Made by a program: the position numbers and the translations under genes
The notes under the pieces: generated by a model
Seen by the model: only the letters and a program-made list of their open reading frames with translations
Told to the model about the DNA's origin: nothing
The model's database searches: none
Part shown: one piece after another, positions 1-6,947 of the stretch
How the letters are laid out: each line of letters begins with the position of its first letter
Position numbering within the stretch: position 1 is the first letter of the stretch
Source of the DNA: JAIRVZ01 sp031553755
GTDB taxonomy: Bacteria; Bacteroidota; Bacteroidia; Bacteroidales; Azobacteroidaceae
Reading direction: 5' to 3'
NCBI GenBank assembly: GCA_031553755.1
Contig: JAVBKZ010000052.1
Location: 1-37,690 of the forward strand
Length of the DNA stretch: 37,690 bases

Positions 1-128
1 CTGAACCTTAGTAGTCATAATGTGGAGTAAATTCTGATATATTTTCCTCTAAGATAATGATTATTAAGGTTCTATCCTAATAAATTCGCGACTATTTTAC
101 TGAATATCTGTAAGTTATTTATTTTTTG

Positions 129-1430
129 TCATGTACTAAGCCATTTCCATATTTCTTTGATTGTTGGTTTTTTACCATACATTAAAATACCAACTCTATA
201 AATACGCGCGCTCAACGAAACTAACAAATATACTGTTATATAAAGGAGTATGACTGACAACAGGATTTCCCAAAACGGAACGTCAAAAGGAATTCGGGTC
301 ATCATTACGATCGGAGAAAACAAAGGAATGATAGATGTCCAGAACGCCAATGGACCATCCGGATTTTGAGTACTGTAAAATCCCGCATAAAAGGCAAATA
401 AAATAAGAACTGTTATTGGCATGATAAATTGTTGAGTATCTTCCTGGCTGTTTACCATAGAACCTATAGCGGCAAACAGAGAGGCATAAATCATATATCC
501 CCCGATAAAAAAGATAACAAAACAGACGATAAGTTCAACAAAATTTATCGATGATAAAAGGTTGAGGAATTCATTTATTTGAGATGTTTCATTGGCTGCC
601 GTCGCAATTGTAATCTGATTGAGATTTTCAGTATTTGTTATTTCCGGCAGAACAAAAGCGGCACTCCCTACAAGATTGAGAATGACTATAAGAACCATCC
701 ACAAAAAGAACTGGGTCAAACCAACAAGTCCGATACCAATGATTTTTCCCATCATCAAATCGAAAGGTTTTACAGAAGATACCATTACTTCTACTATCCG
801 GTTGTTTTTTTCTTCCAATACACCTTGCATTACCATCGCTCCGTAAATAAAAATAAACATATAGATTATGAACGTAAAAATCATTCCTACGGCAGTAGAT
901 ATTTCTGCTGAAGTTATTTTTTCATTTCCTTCCTGGTCTTTTGTAATTGTTTGCAGATTAAGAGTAACTTTACTTTTTTCAATGATTTTTTTCAGATTAG
1001 GAATATTATACGAATTCAGCTTTTCCTCTCTGAGAAACTCTTCTAATTGGCCTGTTATTATTTTTTTGAGATCTCCTGAGACTTGTGTACCGGAATATAA
1101 AGCGATAGCTGATGAATTTTCATATAAATCATTTGAAATAACAAGTGTCGCGTAAATATTGTCACTTGTATGATTAACAGAATCAATACTTCCGTTTTTT
1201 CCTTCTATAAAATGATATTGTTCCGTATCTTGCAATACTGAAAAATATTTTCCCGTATCATCGTATACAACTATATTCTTAATACCGCTATCTTTAATTG
1301 TCGACAAAAAAATTGTACCAAAAATTAAAGCGATAAACAATACAGGCATTAAAAAAGTAAGCAGAATAAAAGATTTTTTCTTTACTCTGCTTGAATATTC
1401 CCTTTGAATAATGATCCCTATTTTACTCAT
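129..1430 (-). CDS. ABC-2 type transporter permease (NatB/YhaP-like)
   Basis: A 433-residue inner-membrane protein that reads as the membrane half of an ABC-2 type exporter. The N-terminus (MSKIGIIIQREYSSRVKKKS) is typical of Bacteroidota members, followed by a TM helix at about residues 20-44. An extracytoplasmic domain of about 130 residues comes next, then about five hydrophobic segments from about residue 180 to 420, including the conserved stretch around VMQGVLEEKNNRIVEVMVSS. This is the ABC2_membrane_3 arrangement. The ATPase partner is not in the window. An upstream gene, gpmA, lies on the same strand, but a good promoter match directly before this gene suggests independent transcription. 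The substrate cannot be told from sequence; Na+ or drug export are known for relatives. Confidence 0.85.
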   Translation of the reverse strand: MSKIGIIIQREYSSRVKKKSFILLTFLMPVLFIALIFGTIFLSTIKDSGIKNIVVYDDTGKYFSVLQDTEQYHFIEGKNGSIDSVNHTSDNIYATLVISNDLYENSSAIALYSGTQVSGDLKKIITGQLEEFLREEKLNSYNIPNLKKIIEKSKVTLNLQTITKDQEGNEKITSAEISTAVGMIFTFIIYMFIFIYGAMVMQGVLEEKNNRIVEVMVSSVKPFDLMMGKIIGIGLVGLTQFFLWMVLIVILNLVGSAAFVLPEITNTENLNQITIATAANETSQINEFLNLLSSINFVELIVCFVIFFIGGYMIYASLFAAIGSMVNSQEDTQQFIMPITVLILFAFYAGFYSTQNPDGPLAFWTSIIPLFSPIVMMTRIPFDVPFWEILLSVILLYITVYLLVSLSARIYRVGILMYGKKPTIKEIWKWLST

Positions 1431-1458
1431 AACTTTATTTACTAATTATTTTCAAGTC

Positions 1459-1488
1459 CAAAGTTATGAATTAGTCTATATAAGACAA
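1459..1488 (-). promoter_or_regulatory. Bacteroidota-type promoter of the ABC permease
   Basis: On the minus strand TTG (1488-1486) is followed after exactly 19 nt by TAACTTTG (1466-1459). This matches the Bacteroidota sigma-ABfr pattern TTTG/TTG-N19-21-TAnnTTTG. Transcription would begin about 20 nt before the ATG at 1430, giving a very short leader. The match is by eye and no start site is mapped. Confidence 0.55.
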
Positions 1489-1503
1489 GAATTCGTGAAT
1501 AAT

Positions 1504-2247
1504 TTATTTTTTTCCTTGATTCGCGACAGATTCCATTTTTTTCTTTATTTCTTCCGGATCTCCAAGAAAATAATCTTTTATCAAGTTCATATCATCATCA
1601 AATTCAAACACATAAGGAACCGCTGTCGGCAAATTTAGTTTTATAATATCTTCGTTTGATATATTTTTCAAATATTTAATAATTCCACGTAAGCTGTTTC
1701 CATGCGCGGCAACGATAATACAGTCGTGTTCGTTCAGGGATGGAACAATTACATTTTTCCAGTAAGGAAGAATTCTGTCTACGGTATCGGAAAGCGATTC
1801 GGTCAATGGAATTTCATTATCCGGCAATTTTTTATAACGAATATCTTTCCTTGGACTGCGTGAGTCGTTTATATCTAAAGGTTCTGGCGCGATATCATAA
1901 CTTCGTCTCCACACAAGTACTTGTTCTTCTCCATATTTCTCCGCGGTTTCAGCTTTGTTCAATCCTTGCAACATTCCGTAATGCTTTTCGTTTAATTTCC
2001 ATGATTTTTCGACCGGAATCCAATCTAAATCCATTACATCCAATACTACATTCAACGTTTTAACTGCCCGTTTCAAATATGAAGTATACGCTTTGGTAAA
2101 TACAAAATAGGATTTATTCAATGTTTTTCCGGCTAAAATAGCTTCTTCCACTCCTTTTTCAGATAAATCGACATCGGTCCAACCTGTAAACCGGTTCTCT
2201 TGGTTCCATGTACTTTCACCATGGCGTAGCAATACGACTTGTTTCAT
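1504..2247 (-). CDS. gpmA: 2,3-bisphosphoglycerate-dependent phosphoglycerate mutase
   Basis: A 247-residue glycolytic enzyme interconverting 3- and 2-phosphoglycerate in the cytoplasm. The phosphohistidine motif LLRHGEST holds His9, followed by the family-typical WNQENRFTGWTDVDLSEKG. The second catalytic histidine lies in VAAHGNSLRG (His182), and the usual substrate-binding ERHYG-like segment appears as LNEKHYGMLQGLNK. The length is the same as the E. coli type (about 250). The start at 2247 gives the standard N-terminus MKQVVLLRHGES. It is a stand-alone core gene upstream of the ABC permease, with a 73-nt gap that contains a separate promoter match. Confidence 0.97.
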   Translation of the reverse strand: MKQVVLLRHGESTWNQENRFTGWTDVDLSEKGVEEAILAGKTLNKSYFVFTKAYTSYLKRAVKTLNVVLDVMDLDWIPVEKSWKLNEKHYGMLQGLNKAETAEKYGEEQVLVWRRSYDIAPEPLDINDSRSPRKDIRYKKLPDNEIPLTESLSDTVDRILPYWKNVIVPSLNEHDCIIVAAHGNSLRGIIKYLKNISNEDIIKLNLPTAVPYVFEFDDDMNLIKDYFLGDPEEIKKKMESVANQGKK

Positions 2248-2266
2248 AATTTTTAATTTGTTATTT

Positions 2267-2290
2267 TGAGTTCGTCTCGACTTTTTTATT
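2267..2290 (-). repeat. Dispersed repeat, inverted copy
   Basis: Read on the minus strand this gives AATAAAAAAGTCGAGACGAA followed by CTC. It is clearly related to the plus-strand copies at 2401-2429 and 25029-25057, sharing the core TAAAA-TC-AGA-GAA-TC. Confidence 0.45.
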
Positions 2291-2400
2291 AAACACTGAG
2301 TAATAGGAATTTATTTCACAGAATATTTCTCCACTTGATATCAGAATTTAGTCTGTGAATAATTACTCCGTGTACCTCTGTGTTTAAAATCTATCATTTG

Positions 2401-2429
2401 ATGCCTTTTGTAAAAATCGAGATGAATTC
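2401..2429 (+). repeat. Dispersed repeat, copy 1
   Basis: Begins ATGCCTTTTGTAAAAATCGA and continues GATGAATTC. It matches the stretch at 25029-25057, about 22.6 kb away, at about 24 of 28 positions. Both copies lie in noncoding DNA upstream of an envelope-protein gene. Function unknown. Confidence 0.5.
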
Positions 2430-2561
2430 TTTGTTTTCTGATAAATAAACAAACAGTAAGAAAAAAAGATTTTATTTTGTCGAAAATTTTCAATCGTGCA
2501 AGCAGCGTTTTTACTTTTTATACGTTTTATAAGTATACAACATCAAACAAAAAATAACACA

Positions 2562-3326
2562 ATGAAAAATTTACTTACACTATTCTTGTTTTGTTTATCC
2601 GTATTCTGTCTTACAAGCTGTTTAGACGACGATAAACCTATTTATTATTATGCAAACGAACCGGCTATCGTTATCTCTGAAAACGGACAATATTTCTTGG
2701 AAACCGCAGGAAATATTTTTTCTGCTCCGGGATTATCTGATACTCTAAAAGCTGGAGATTGTTTATGGACTTTTTTTACTGTCGATATGAACAATCAGCC
2801 CGATTCAAAATATCCACAAGTTACGAATTTAAGTTACCAAAAATTAGAGAACTCTATTGTTCGTGGCGTTTCAGGCGATATGCAAGATGATTATAACAAC
2901 TACATCTATATGGCGGCCTTATATAAATCATATATAGATAGTACTTTGTTTTTTGATTTTTTACAAAATGAATCTGTTTCTTTTTGTGAAACGACAGATG
3001 GGTTAAAATCTACAGACGTAATGCCTTTAATGCCTTACGGTAACGCATATACCTACGAAATTTTGTATAATACCGATTCTACTATTTTAGTAAACGGAAT
3101 AGCTGTTCCGAAATTATACATCAAATCGAAAAAAATAGCCGAATATTCTAACCAATTCGCCCCTTCAAGGTGTCGTTTCGCCTTTAATATGGCAGAATTT
3201 GTTTCTAAATATGTAAATCCGACCACAAAAACGGTTCCTTTGTATTTGCATTACAAAATCAACACTTTGGAATCCGGAGATATTTACATGACTTTTCAAA
3301 ATTATCCGATTAAATGGAAACCTTGA
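2562..3326 (+). CDS. Putative surface lipoprotein of Bacteroidota
   Basis: A protein of 254 residues when started at the ATG at 2562. A longer frame opens at 2496 but its extra 22 residues would sit in front of a perfect lipoprotein signal, so the later start is chosen. The signal is MKNLLTLFLFCLSVFCLTSC, with Cys20 as the lipidation site. It is followed by LDDDK, an acidic stretch resembling the surface-export signal of Bacteroidota lipoproteins. The mature part looks like an all-beta protein, with no catalytic motif seen. The C-terminal half (PLYLHYKINTLESGDIYMTF) is weakly reminiscent of NigD-like proteins, but I do not recognise the family with certainty. It stands alone, 240 nt upstream of the serpin gene. 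Confidence 0.75.
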   Translation: MKNLLTLFLFCLSVFCLTSCLDDDKPIYYYANEPAIVISENGQYFLETAGNIFSAPGLSDTLKAGDCLWTFFTVDMNNQPDSKYPQVTNLSYQKLENSIVRGVSGDMQDDYNNYIYMAALYKSYIDSTLFFDFLQNESVSFCETTDGLKSTDVMPLMPYGNAYTYEILYNTDSTILVNGIAVPKLYIKSKKIAEYSNQFAPSRCRFAFNMAEFVSKYVNPTTKTVPLYLHYKINTLESGDIYMTFQNYPIKWKP

Positions 3327-3364
3327 AAGCTTGTGTATAAAACCTGTCATCCAGCGTTTGACAC

Positions 3365-3433
3365 TGTCATCCTGAACTTGATTCAGGATCTCCTTATAAT
3401 TGTAGGAGATTGCGGGTCAAGCCCGCAATGACA
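3365..3433. repeat. Paired-hairpin intergenic element
   Basis: Two small palindromes, CCTGAACTTGATTCAGG (3371-3387) and TTGCGGGTCAAGCCCGCAA (3410-3428), stand back to back. Both are enclosed by complementary ends: TGTCAT at 3365-3370 against ATGACA at 3428-3433, and TCTCC against GGAGA inside. The whole is a larger imperfect inverted repeat of about 69 bp. This is the style of palindromic intergenic repeats (REP/MITE-like) seen in many bacterial genomes. An extra TGTCATCC lies just upstream at about 3344. It is visibly richer in G+C than its surroundings. Confidence 0.6.
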
Positions 3434-3481
3434 AATGTACTTAACGTATCCTCCCCCTGCCCTGCTCCAAAGGGGATATAC

Positions 3482-3537
3482 ACTTGTCAACTCGTTTACT
3501 TATTTACTTGTTTACTTGTCAACTCGTTTACTCATTT
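3482..3537 (+). repeat. 8-bp tandem array upstream of the serpin gene
   Basis: Seven consecutive 8-bp units with exact phase: ACTTGTCA, ACTCGTTT, ACTTATTT, ACTTGTTT, ACTTGTCA, ACTCGTTT, ACTCATTT. Degenerate units may continue to about 3553. The array ends close to the serpin ATG at 3566 and so probably lies in its leader. It shares its core with arrays in the fumarate reductase operon. Confidence 0.7.
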
Positions 3538-3565
3538 ACGATTCAACTAACTTATAAATAAAGCC

Positions 3566-4804
3566 ATGAAGAAACATTTAATTTATTTCACTGTAGTATT
3601 GTTCTATGCAAGTTGTTCCGACAACAATGCCGATAACACTGGAAAAACGCCACTTGATCAGGCGAAACCCATTGAATTACGCTCTTCTCTGGTTGCTAAA
3701 ATCGAGCAGGACAATACTTTCTCTTTCGATTTATTCAAACAAGCATATCAAACCGAAAAGAACGATAATATTTTTCTTTCACCTTTAAGCATCAGTATGG
3801 CATTGAGCATGACTCTCAATGGAGCAAATGGAGAAACACAAGAAGAAATGAAAAACGCTTTGAGAATTTCCGGATTTTCAATCGAAGATATCAACGATTA
3901 TTGCAAATCGCTTCGGGAAGGTTTGCTAAAAGTTGATCCTACGACAGAATTATTTATTGCTAATTCGATTTGGTACAGACAAGGATTTACTGTCGAAAAT
4001 TCTTTCCTACAAGTGAATCGGGATTATTTCAACGCGGAAATAAATGAACGAAATTTTTCCAGTCCTGCCACTTTGAAAGAAATTAACCAATGGTGCGCCG
4101 ACAATACGAAAAATAAAATCACAGAAATATTGGATAATATTTCCGGCGACGCAGTCATGTATTTGATTAACGCTATTTATTTCAAAGGTATATGGCAATC
4201 CGAATTTGATAAAAAACAAACATCTGACGATACTTTTTATAATGAAGACGGAATAAAAAGATTAGTTAAAATGATGAAACAATCCGGAGAATTCAATTAT
4301 TACGAAGATAATTTTACCCGTTATCTAACTTTGCCTTATGGAAATGAAGCTTTCAGTATGAGAATATTATTACCTACAGAAGGCAAAAATATTGAAGATG
4401 TTATTAACAATCTCAATAATGAATCATGGAATAAGTCTATGATATTGGGAAAATCGAAAATCAATTTACAAATGCCTCGATTCACAGCCGAATGTAAATA
4501 CGATTTAGAGAAAAAAATATTGCCGGCAATGGGTATGAATTTGCCATTTTCTTCTCTTGCCGATTTTTCAGGCATTTCAAAAAACAGCAATCTACTTATT
4601 TCTAAAGTAACACATAAAACGTATCTATCTGTAGACGAAAAAGGAACTGAAGCAGCCGCTGTGACATCCGTTGAAGTTGAACTCACAGCATATCCGAATC
4701 CTCAAAAACCCATTGATTATATTATAAATAAACCTTTTATATTTGTAATTCAGGAGAATAGCACAGGAGCTATTTTATTCATAGGAACGATAAAAAATCT
4801 ATGA
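3566..4804 (+). CDS. Serpin (serine protease inhibitor), lipoprotein
   Basis: A 412-residue serpin, a suicide inhibitor of serine or cysteine proteases. The signal is lipoprotein-like (Cys17 in YASCSDNN), so it should be anchored in the outer membrane or on the surface. The fold is full length: NIFLSPLSISMALSMTLNGANGETQEEM near residue 70, ...MYLINAIYFKGIWQSEFDK in the middle, and the serpin signature FIFVIQENSTGAILFIGTI at the C-terminus. The hinge of the reactive-centre loop reads EKGTEAAAVTS (about residues 356-366), with small residues at P12-P9 as in inhibitory serpins. By hinge counting P1 falls on Thr in VELTAYPN. The TGA overlaps the ATG of the sigma-factor gene (ATGA, 4801-4804), so the two are probably translationally coupled. 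Confidence 0.95.
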   Translation: MKKHLIYFTVVLFYASCSDNNADNTGKTPLDQAKPIELRSSLVAKIEQDNTFSFDLFKQAYQTEKNDNIFLSPLSISMALSMTLNGANGETQEEMKNALRISGFSIEDINDYCKSLREGLLKVDPTTELFIANSIWYRQGFTVENSFLQVNRDYFNAEINERNFSSPATLKEINQWCADNTKNKITEILDNISGDAVMYLINAIYFKGIWQSEFDKKQTSDDTFYNEDGIKRLVKMMKQSGEFNYYEDNFTRYLTLPYGNEAFSMRILLPTEGKNIEDVINNLNNESWNKSMILGKSKINLQMPRFTAECKYDLEKKILPAMGMNLPFSSLADFSGISKNSNLLISKVTHKTYLSVDEKGTEAAAVTSVEVELTAYPNPQKPIDYIINKPFIFVIQENSTGAILFIGTIKNL

Positions 4805-5349
4805 CAGAGTTAGAGTTGATAGAAGGTTGCCGGCGGGGAGATAATTTTTCCCGCCGAAAGCTTTATGAACTCTATTCACGGAAAATGATGGGAATTTGTT
4901 TCCGCTATACAGGAGATAAATTTTTATCTCAAGACCTTTTACACGATGGTTTTATCAAAGTTTTTGAATCAATAAGCTCATTCCGTTACAATAATGACGG
5001 TCTTTTCAAAGGATGGATAACTCGTATATTCGTTAATCTGTCAATAGATTATTTGAGAAAAAATGCTCAATGGAAAGATTCGGTATCTCTAGAAACATGG
5101 AATGAAAATGCGGATTCAATAGAAGAAGACGATTTCGAACCGATTCCTGATGAAGTTTTAATTCGATTTATATCCGAACTACCTTCAGGCTACAGAACGA
5201 TTTTTAACTTATATGTTTTCGAAGAAATACCTCACAAAGAAATTGCAAAAATAATGGGTATCAATGAAAGTTCATCTCGTTCTCAATTATCAAGGGCAAA
5301 AGCGATTTTATCCGAAAAAATAAAAAAATACACTTTAAAACATGGATAA
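4801..5349 (+). CDS. ECF-family RNA polymerase sigma factor
   Basis: A 182-residue sigma-70 family factor with only regions 2 and 4. Region 2 spans about residues 20-85 (YELYSRKMMGICFRYTGDKF, then FKGWITRIFVNLSIDYLRK, the -10 binding helix). Region 4 spans about 120-175 (LPSGYRTIFNLYVFEEIPHK, then EIAKIMGINESSSRSQLSRAK, a helix-turn-helix for the -35 element). The start overlaps the serpin stop by 4 nt and the end overlaps the next gene by 8 nt. This layout predicts co-translation with its anti-sigma factor. Such factors in Bacteroidota usually respond to envelope signals through the adjacent membrane protein. Confidence 0.95.
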   Translation: MTELELIEGCRRGDNFSRRKLYELYSRKMMGICFRYTGDKFLSQDLLHDGFIKVFESISSFRYNNDGLFKGWITRIFVNLSIDYLRKNAQWKDSVSLETWNENADSIEEDDFEPIPDEVLIRFISELPSGYRTIFNLYVFEEIPHKEIAKIMGINESSSRSQLSRAKAILSEKIKKYTLKHG

Positions 5350-6505
5350 AAATAAAGATATCATATCTTCAGTTTTCCGAAACAGGCTTAAAGAATACGA
5401 ACACCCTGTAGAGAACGAAGACGTTTTATGGGAATCCATTGAACGAGACTTATCTAAGACAAAGAAAATAGTTCATTTTTATTGGGTTAAAATTGCAATA
5501 TCATCCGCCGCAATCCTAACCGCCTTGATTTGTTTGAGTTTGTTTTTTATACAACATGATAAAAATAAGCCAGACAAGAATTTAGTAACACAAATCAATC
5601 ATCCACAACCACAAATCAATCATTCGAATCAGGAACCGAACCAAAACTTTCAAATTGAGAATGAAAGGAATGAAGGCAATGAAAGAAATGAAGAGAATAA
5701 AAGAAAGGAAAAGAATATGATAAATGAAAATAATAAAGGGTATGAAGAAAATCAAATAAAAGAAGACAATGAAAAAAATGAAAGGAATGAAGAAATAAAA
5801 AAAGAGGGAACAATTTTCTTAAAAGAAAATACAAATCAAAATATTCCAATCATAAAAAAAAGGCAGAAAAAAAATCTTTCTATCGGACTTGCCTTGGGTA
5901 ATCAGACATCATTTCCTTCTGACACAAAAGAGAATAACTTCCTTGTTATGAGTGGATACGCTGATAAAACCGAACTCGATTATTTAGCCGAAAACCCAAC
6001 TCTTATTAAAAACATAGACACAAATACAAAATATAACATCCCTGTTTCTGTGGGAATTTCTATCCGCAAATATTTTTCTGATTCATGGGCTTTAGAAAGT
6101 GGATTGACATATACCTATTTGTCTTCCGAAGAAACGACAAAAGGCGAAAATTTATTTTTTCAGAAAGACTTACAATTACATTATCTTGGAATACCTCTGA
6201 AAACCGTCTTTTCTTTTTACAACACAAATAGACTTTCCATGTACGTCACAGCGGGAGGCATGGGCGAATTTTGTGTTTTCGGTAAAGAAATTCACAATGA
6301 TGTTTCAAATAAATTAAACATCAATGAATTACAATGGTCTGTTATGGCTAATTTAGGAATCAATTACACTTTAATCAATCATTTAGGATTATTTGTAGAA
6401 CCCGGAGTCGTTTATTATTTCGACGATGGAAGCGGCATAAATACCATCAGAAAAAGTATTCCTTTTAATGTAAATTTGCAAGCCGGAATCAGATTTTCGT
6501 ATTGA
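5342..6505 (+). CDS. Putative dual-membrane-spanning anti-sigma factor
   Basis: A 387-residue protein with four parts. The cytoplasmic N-terminus (1-45) has the pattern FRNRLKEYEHPVENEDVLWE, common in Bacteroidota anti-sigma proteins. One TM helix follows (about 49-70). A strongly charged low-complexity linker rich in Asn, Glu, Lys and Arg runs from about 75 to 175. The C-terminal domain (about 177-387) alternates polar and hydrophobic residues like an OmpW/PorT-type outer-membrane barrel and ends in Tyr (GIRFSY). This matches the Dma architecture described in Bacteroides thetaiotaomicron, where one chain spans inner membrane, periplasm and outer membrane and holds a sigma factor. It overlaps the sigma gene by 8 nt. 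The role is inferred from architecture and context. Confidence 0.8.
   Translation: MDKNKDIISSVFRNRLKEYEHPVENEDVLWESIERDLSKTKKIVHFYWVKIAISSAAILTALICLSLFFIQHDKNKPDKNLVTQINHPQPQINHSNQEPNQNFQIENERNEGNERNEENKRKEKNMINENNKGYEENQIKEDNEKNERNEEIKKEGTIFLKENTNQNIPIIKKRQKKNLSIGLALGNQTSFPSDTKENNFLVMSGYADKTELDYLAENPTLIKNIDTNTKYNIPVSVGISIRKYFSDSWALESGLTYTYLSSEETTKGENLFFQKDLQLHYLGIPLKTVFSFYNTNRLSMYVTAGGMGEFCVFGKEIHNDVSNKLNINELQWSVMANLGINYTLINHLGLFVEPGVVYYFDDGSGINTIRKSIPFNVNLQAGIRFSY
5661..5800 (+). repeat. Imperfect short repeats coding the anti-sigma linker
   Basis: Purine-rich stretch built from drifting copies of AATGAA, AGGAATGAAG and similar words, coding runs such as NERNEGNERNEENKRKEKN. It behaves like a degenerate microsatellite inside the reading frame, so length could vary between strains without breaking the frame if changes occur in multiples of three. 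Confidence 0.6.
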
Positions 6506-6509
6506 AGAA

Positions 6510-6815
6510 ATGATGAAAATAAAAAAAATAATTGTCATGGGAAGAAAAAGTATGAGAGGAATAAATCCTGCTTTATTAAATAATGCTTTAGCAATGTCAG
6601 AAACACAACCAATCATAGAAAATGAATCGAAAAACGTTATTCAACGATTGGACGAAATTGAATGTTCTTGCGGAAAAATATCGTACTTAACAATGTTTGA
6701 TGCATTAGAAGCTATAAAAAATCTATCTAAGACAATTCATAGACAAGGAAAAGCATATAAATGCGAATTATGTAAATTGTACCATATTTCTTTTAGCTCA
6801 AAGAACAGAAAATAG
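6510..6815 (+). CDS. Small Cys-rich, zinc-ribbon-like protein
   Basis: A 101-residue protein (99 if the second in-frame ATG at 6513 is used). It begins only 4 nt after the putative anti-sigma gene, so it is probably the last gene of the serpin-sigma operon. Cys52 and Cys54 (CSCGK) and Cys85 and Cys88 (YKCELCKLYHIS) could bind one zinc; His92 is a further candidate. The C-terminal motif resembles the short CxxC-xxxH ribbons found in small phage and Bacteroidota proteins. There is no signal peptide, so it should be cytoplasmic. I do not recognise a named family and assign no function. Confidence 0.7.
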   Translation: MMKIKKIIVMGRKSMRGINPALLNNALAMSETQPIIENESKNVIQRLDEIECSCGKISYLTMFDALEAIKNLSKTIHRQGKAYKCELCKLYHISFSSKNRK

Positions 6816-6917
6816 GATTGATATTTATTCTATAAAATATTTCCATTGAGAATGTACTAAAAAACTCTAATTTTATTAACTCATAAATTGAATTCAATTA
6901 ATTTCAAAATAATAATG

Positions 6918-6925
6918 TAAATTTG
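6918..6925 (+). promoter_or_regulatory. Putative -7 element of argS promoter
   Basis: TAAATTTG matches TAnnTTTG and lies 22 nt before the argS ATG. A TTG exists at 6888-6890, but its spacing of 27 nt is too long, so only half of the promoter pattern is supported. Confidence 0.35.
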
Positions 6926-6947
6926 CAAGCTTAAATTTACAACAATA

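Larger units (their letters stand above)
2248..2561. other. Intergenic region with remnants of dispersed repeats
   Basis: About 314 nt between the divergent gpmA and the lipoprotein gene. No coding frame is convincing. It contains two inverted, related copies of a short word (about TAAAARTCGAGATGAAYTC): one read on the minus strand at 2267-2290 and one on the plus strand at 2401-2429. A clear TAnnTTTG promoter for the lipoprotein gene was not found. Confidence 0.5.

Noticed and set aside
1..18. Start of a minus-strand gene (MTTKVQ) at the left edge
   Set aside because: Only six codons are visible, which is too little to support a gene call.
2496..2561. N-terminal extension of the lipoprotein frame from 2496
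   Set aside because: The 22 extra residues would precede a complete lipoprotein signal peptide that begins at the ATG at 2562.
5616..5849. Minus-strand frame opposite the anti-sigma linker
   Set aside because: It is the complement of the purine-rich repeat and gives only Phe/Leu/His/Ser low complexity.
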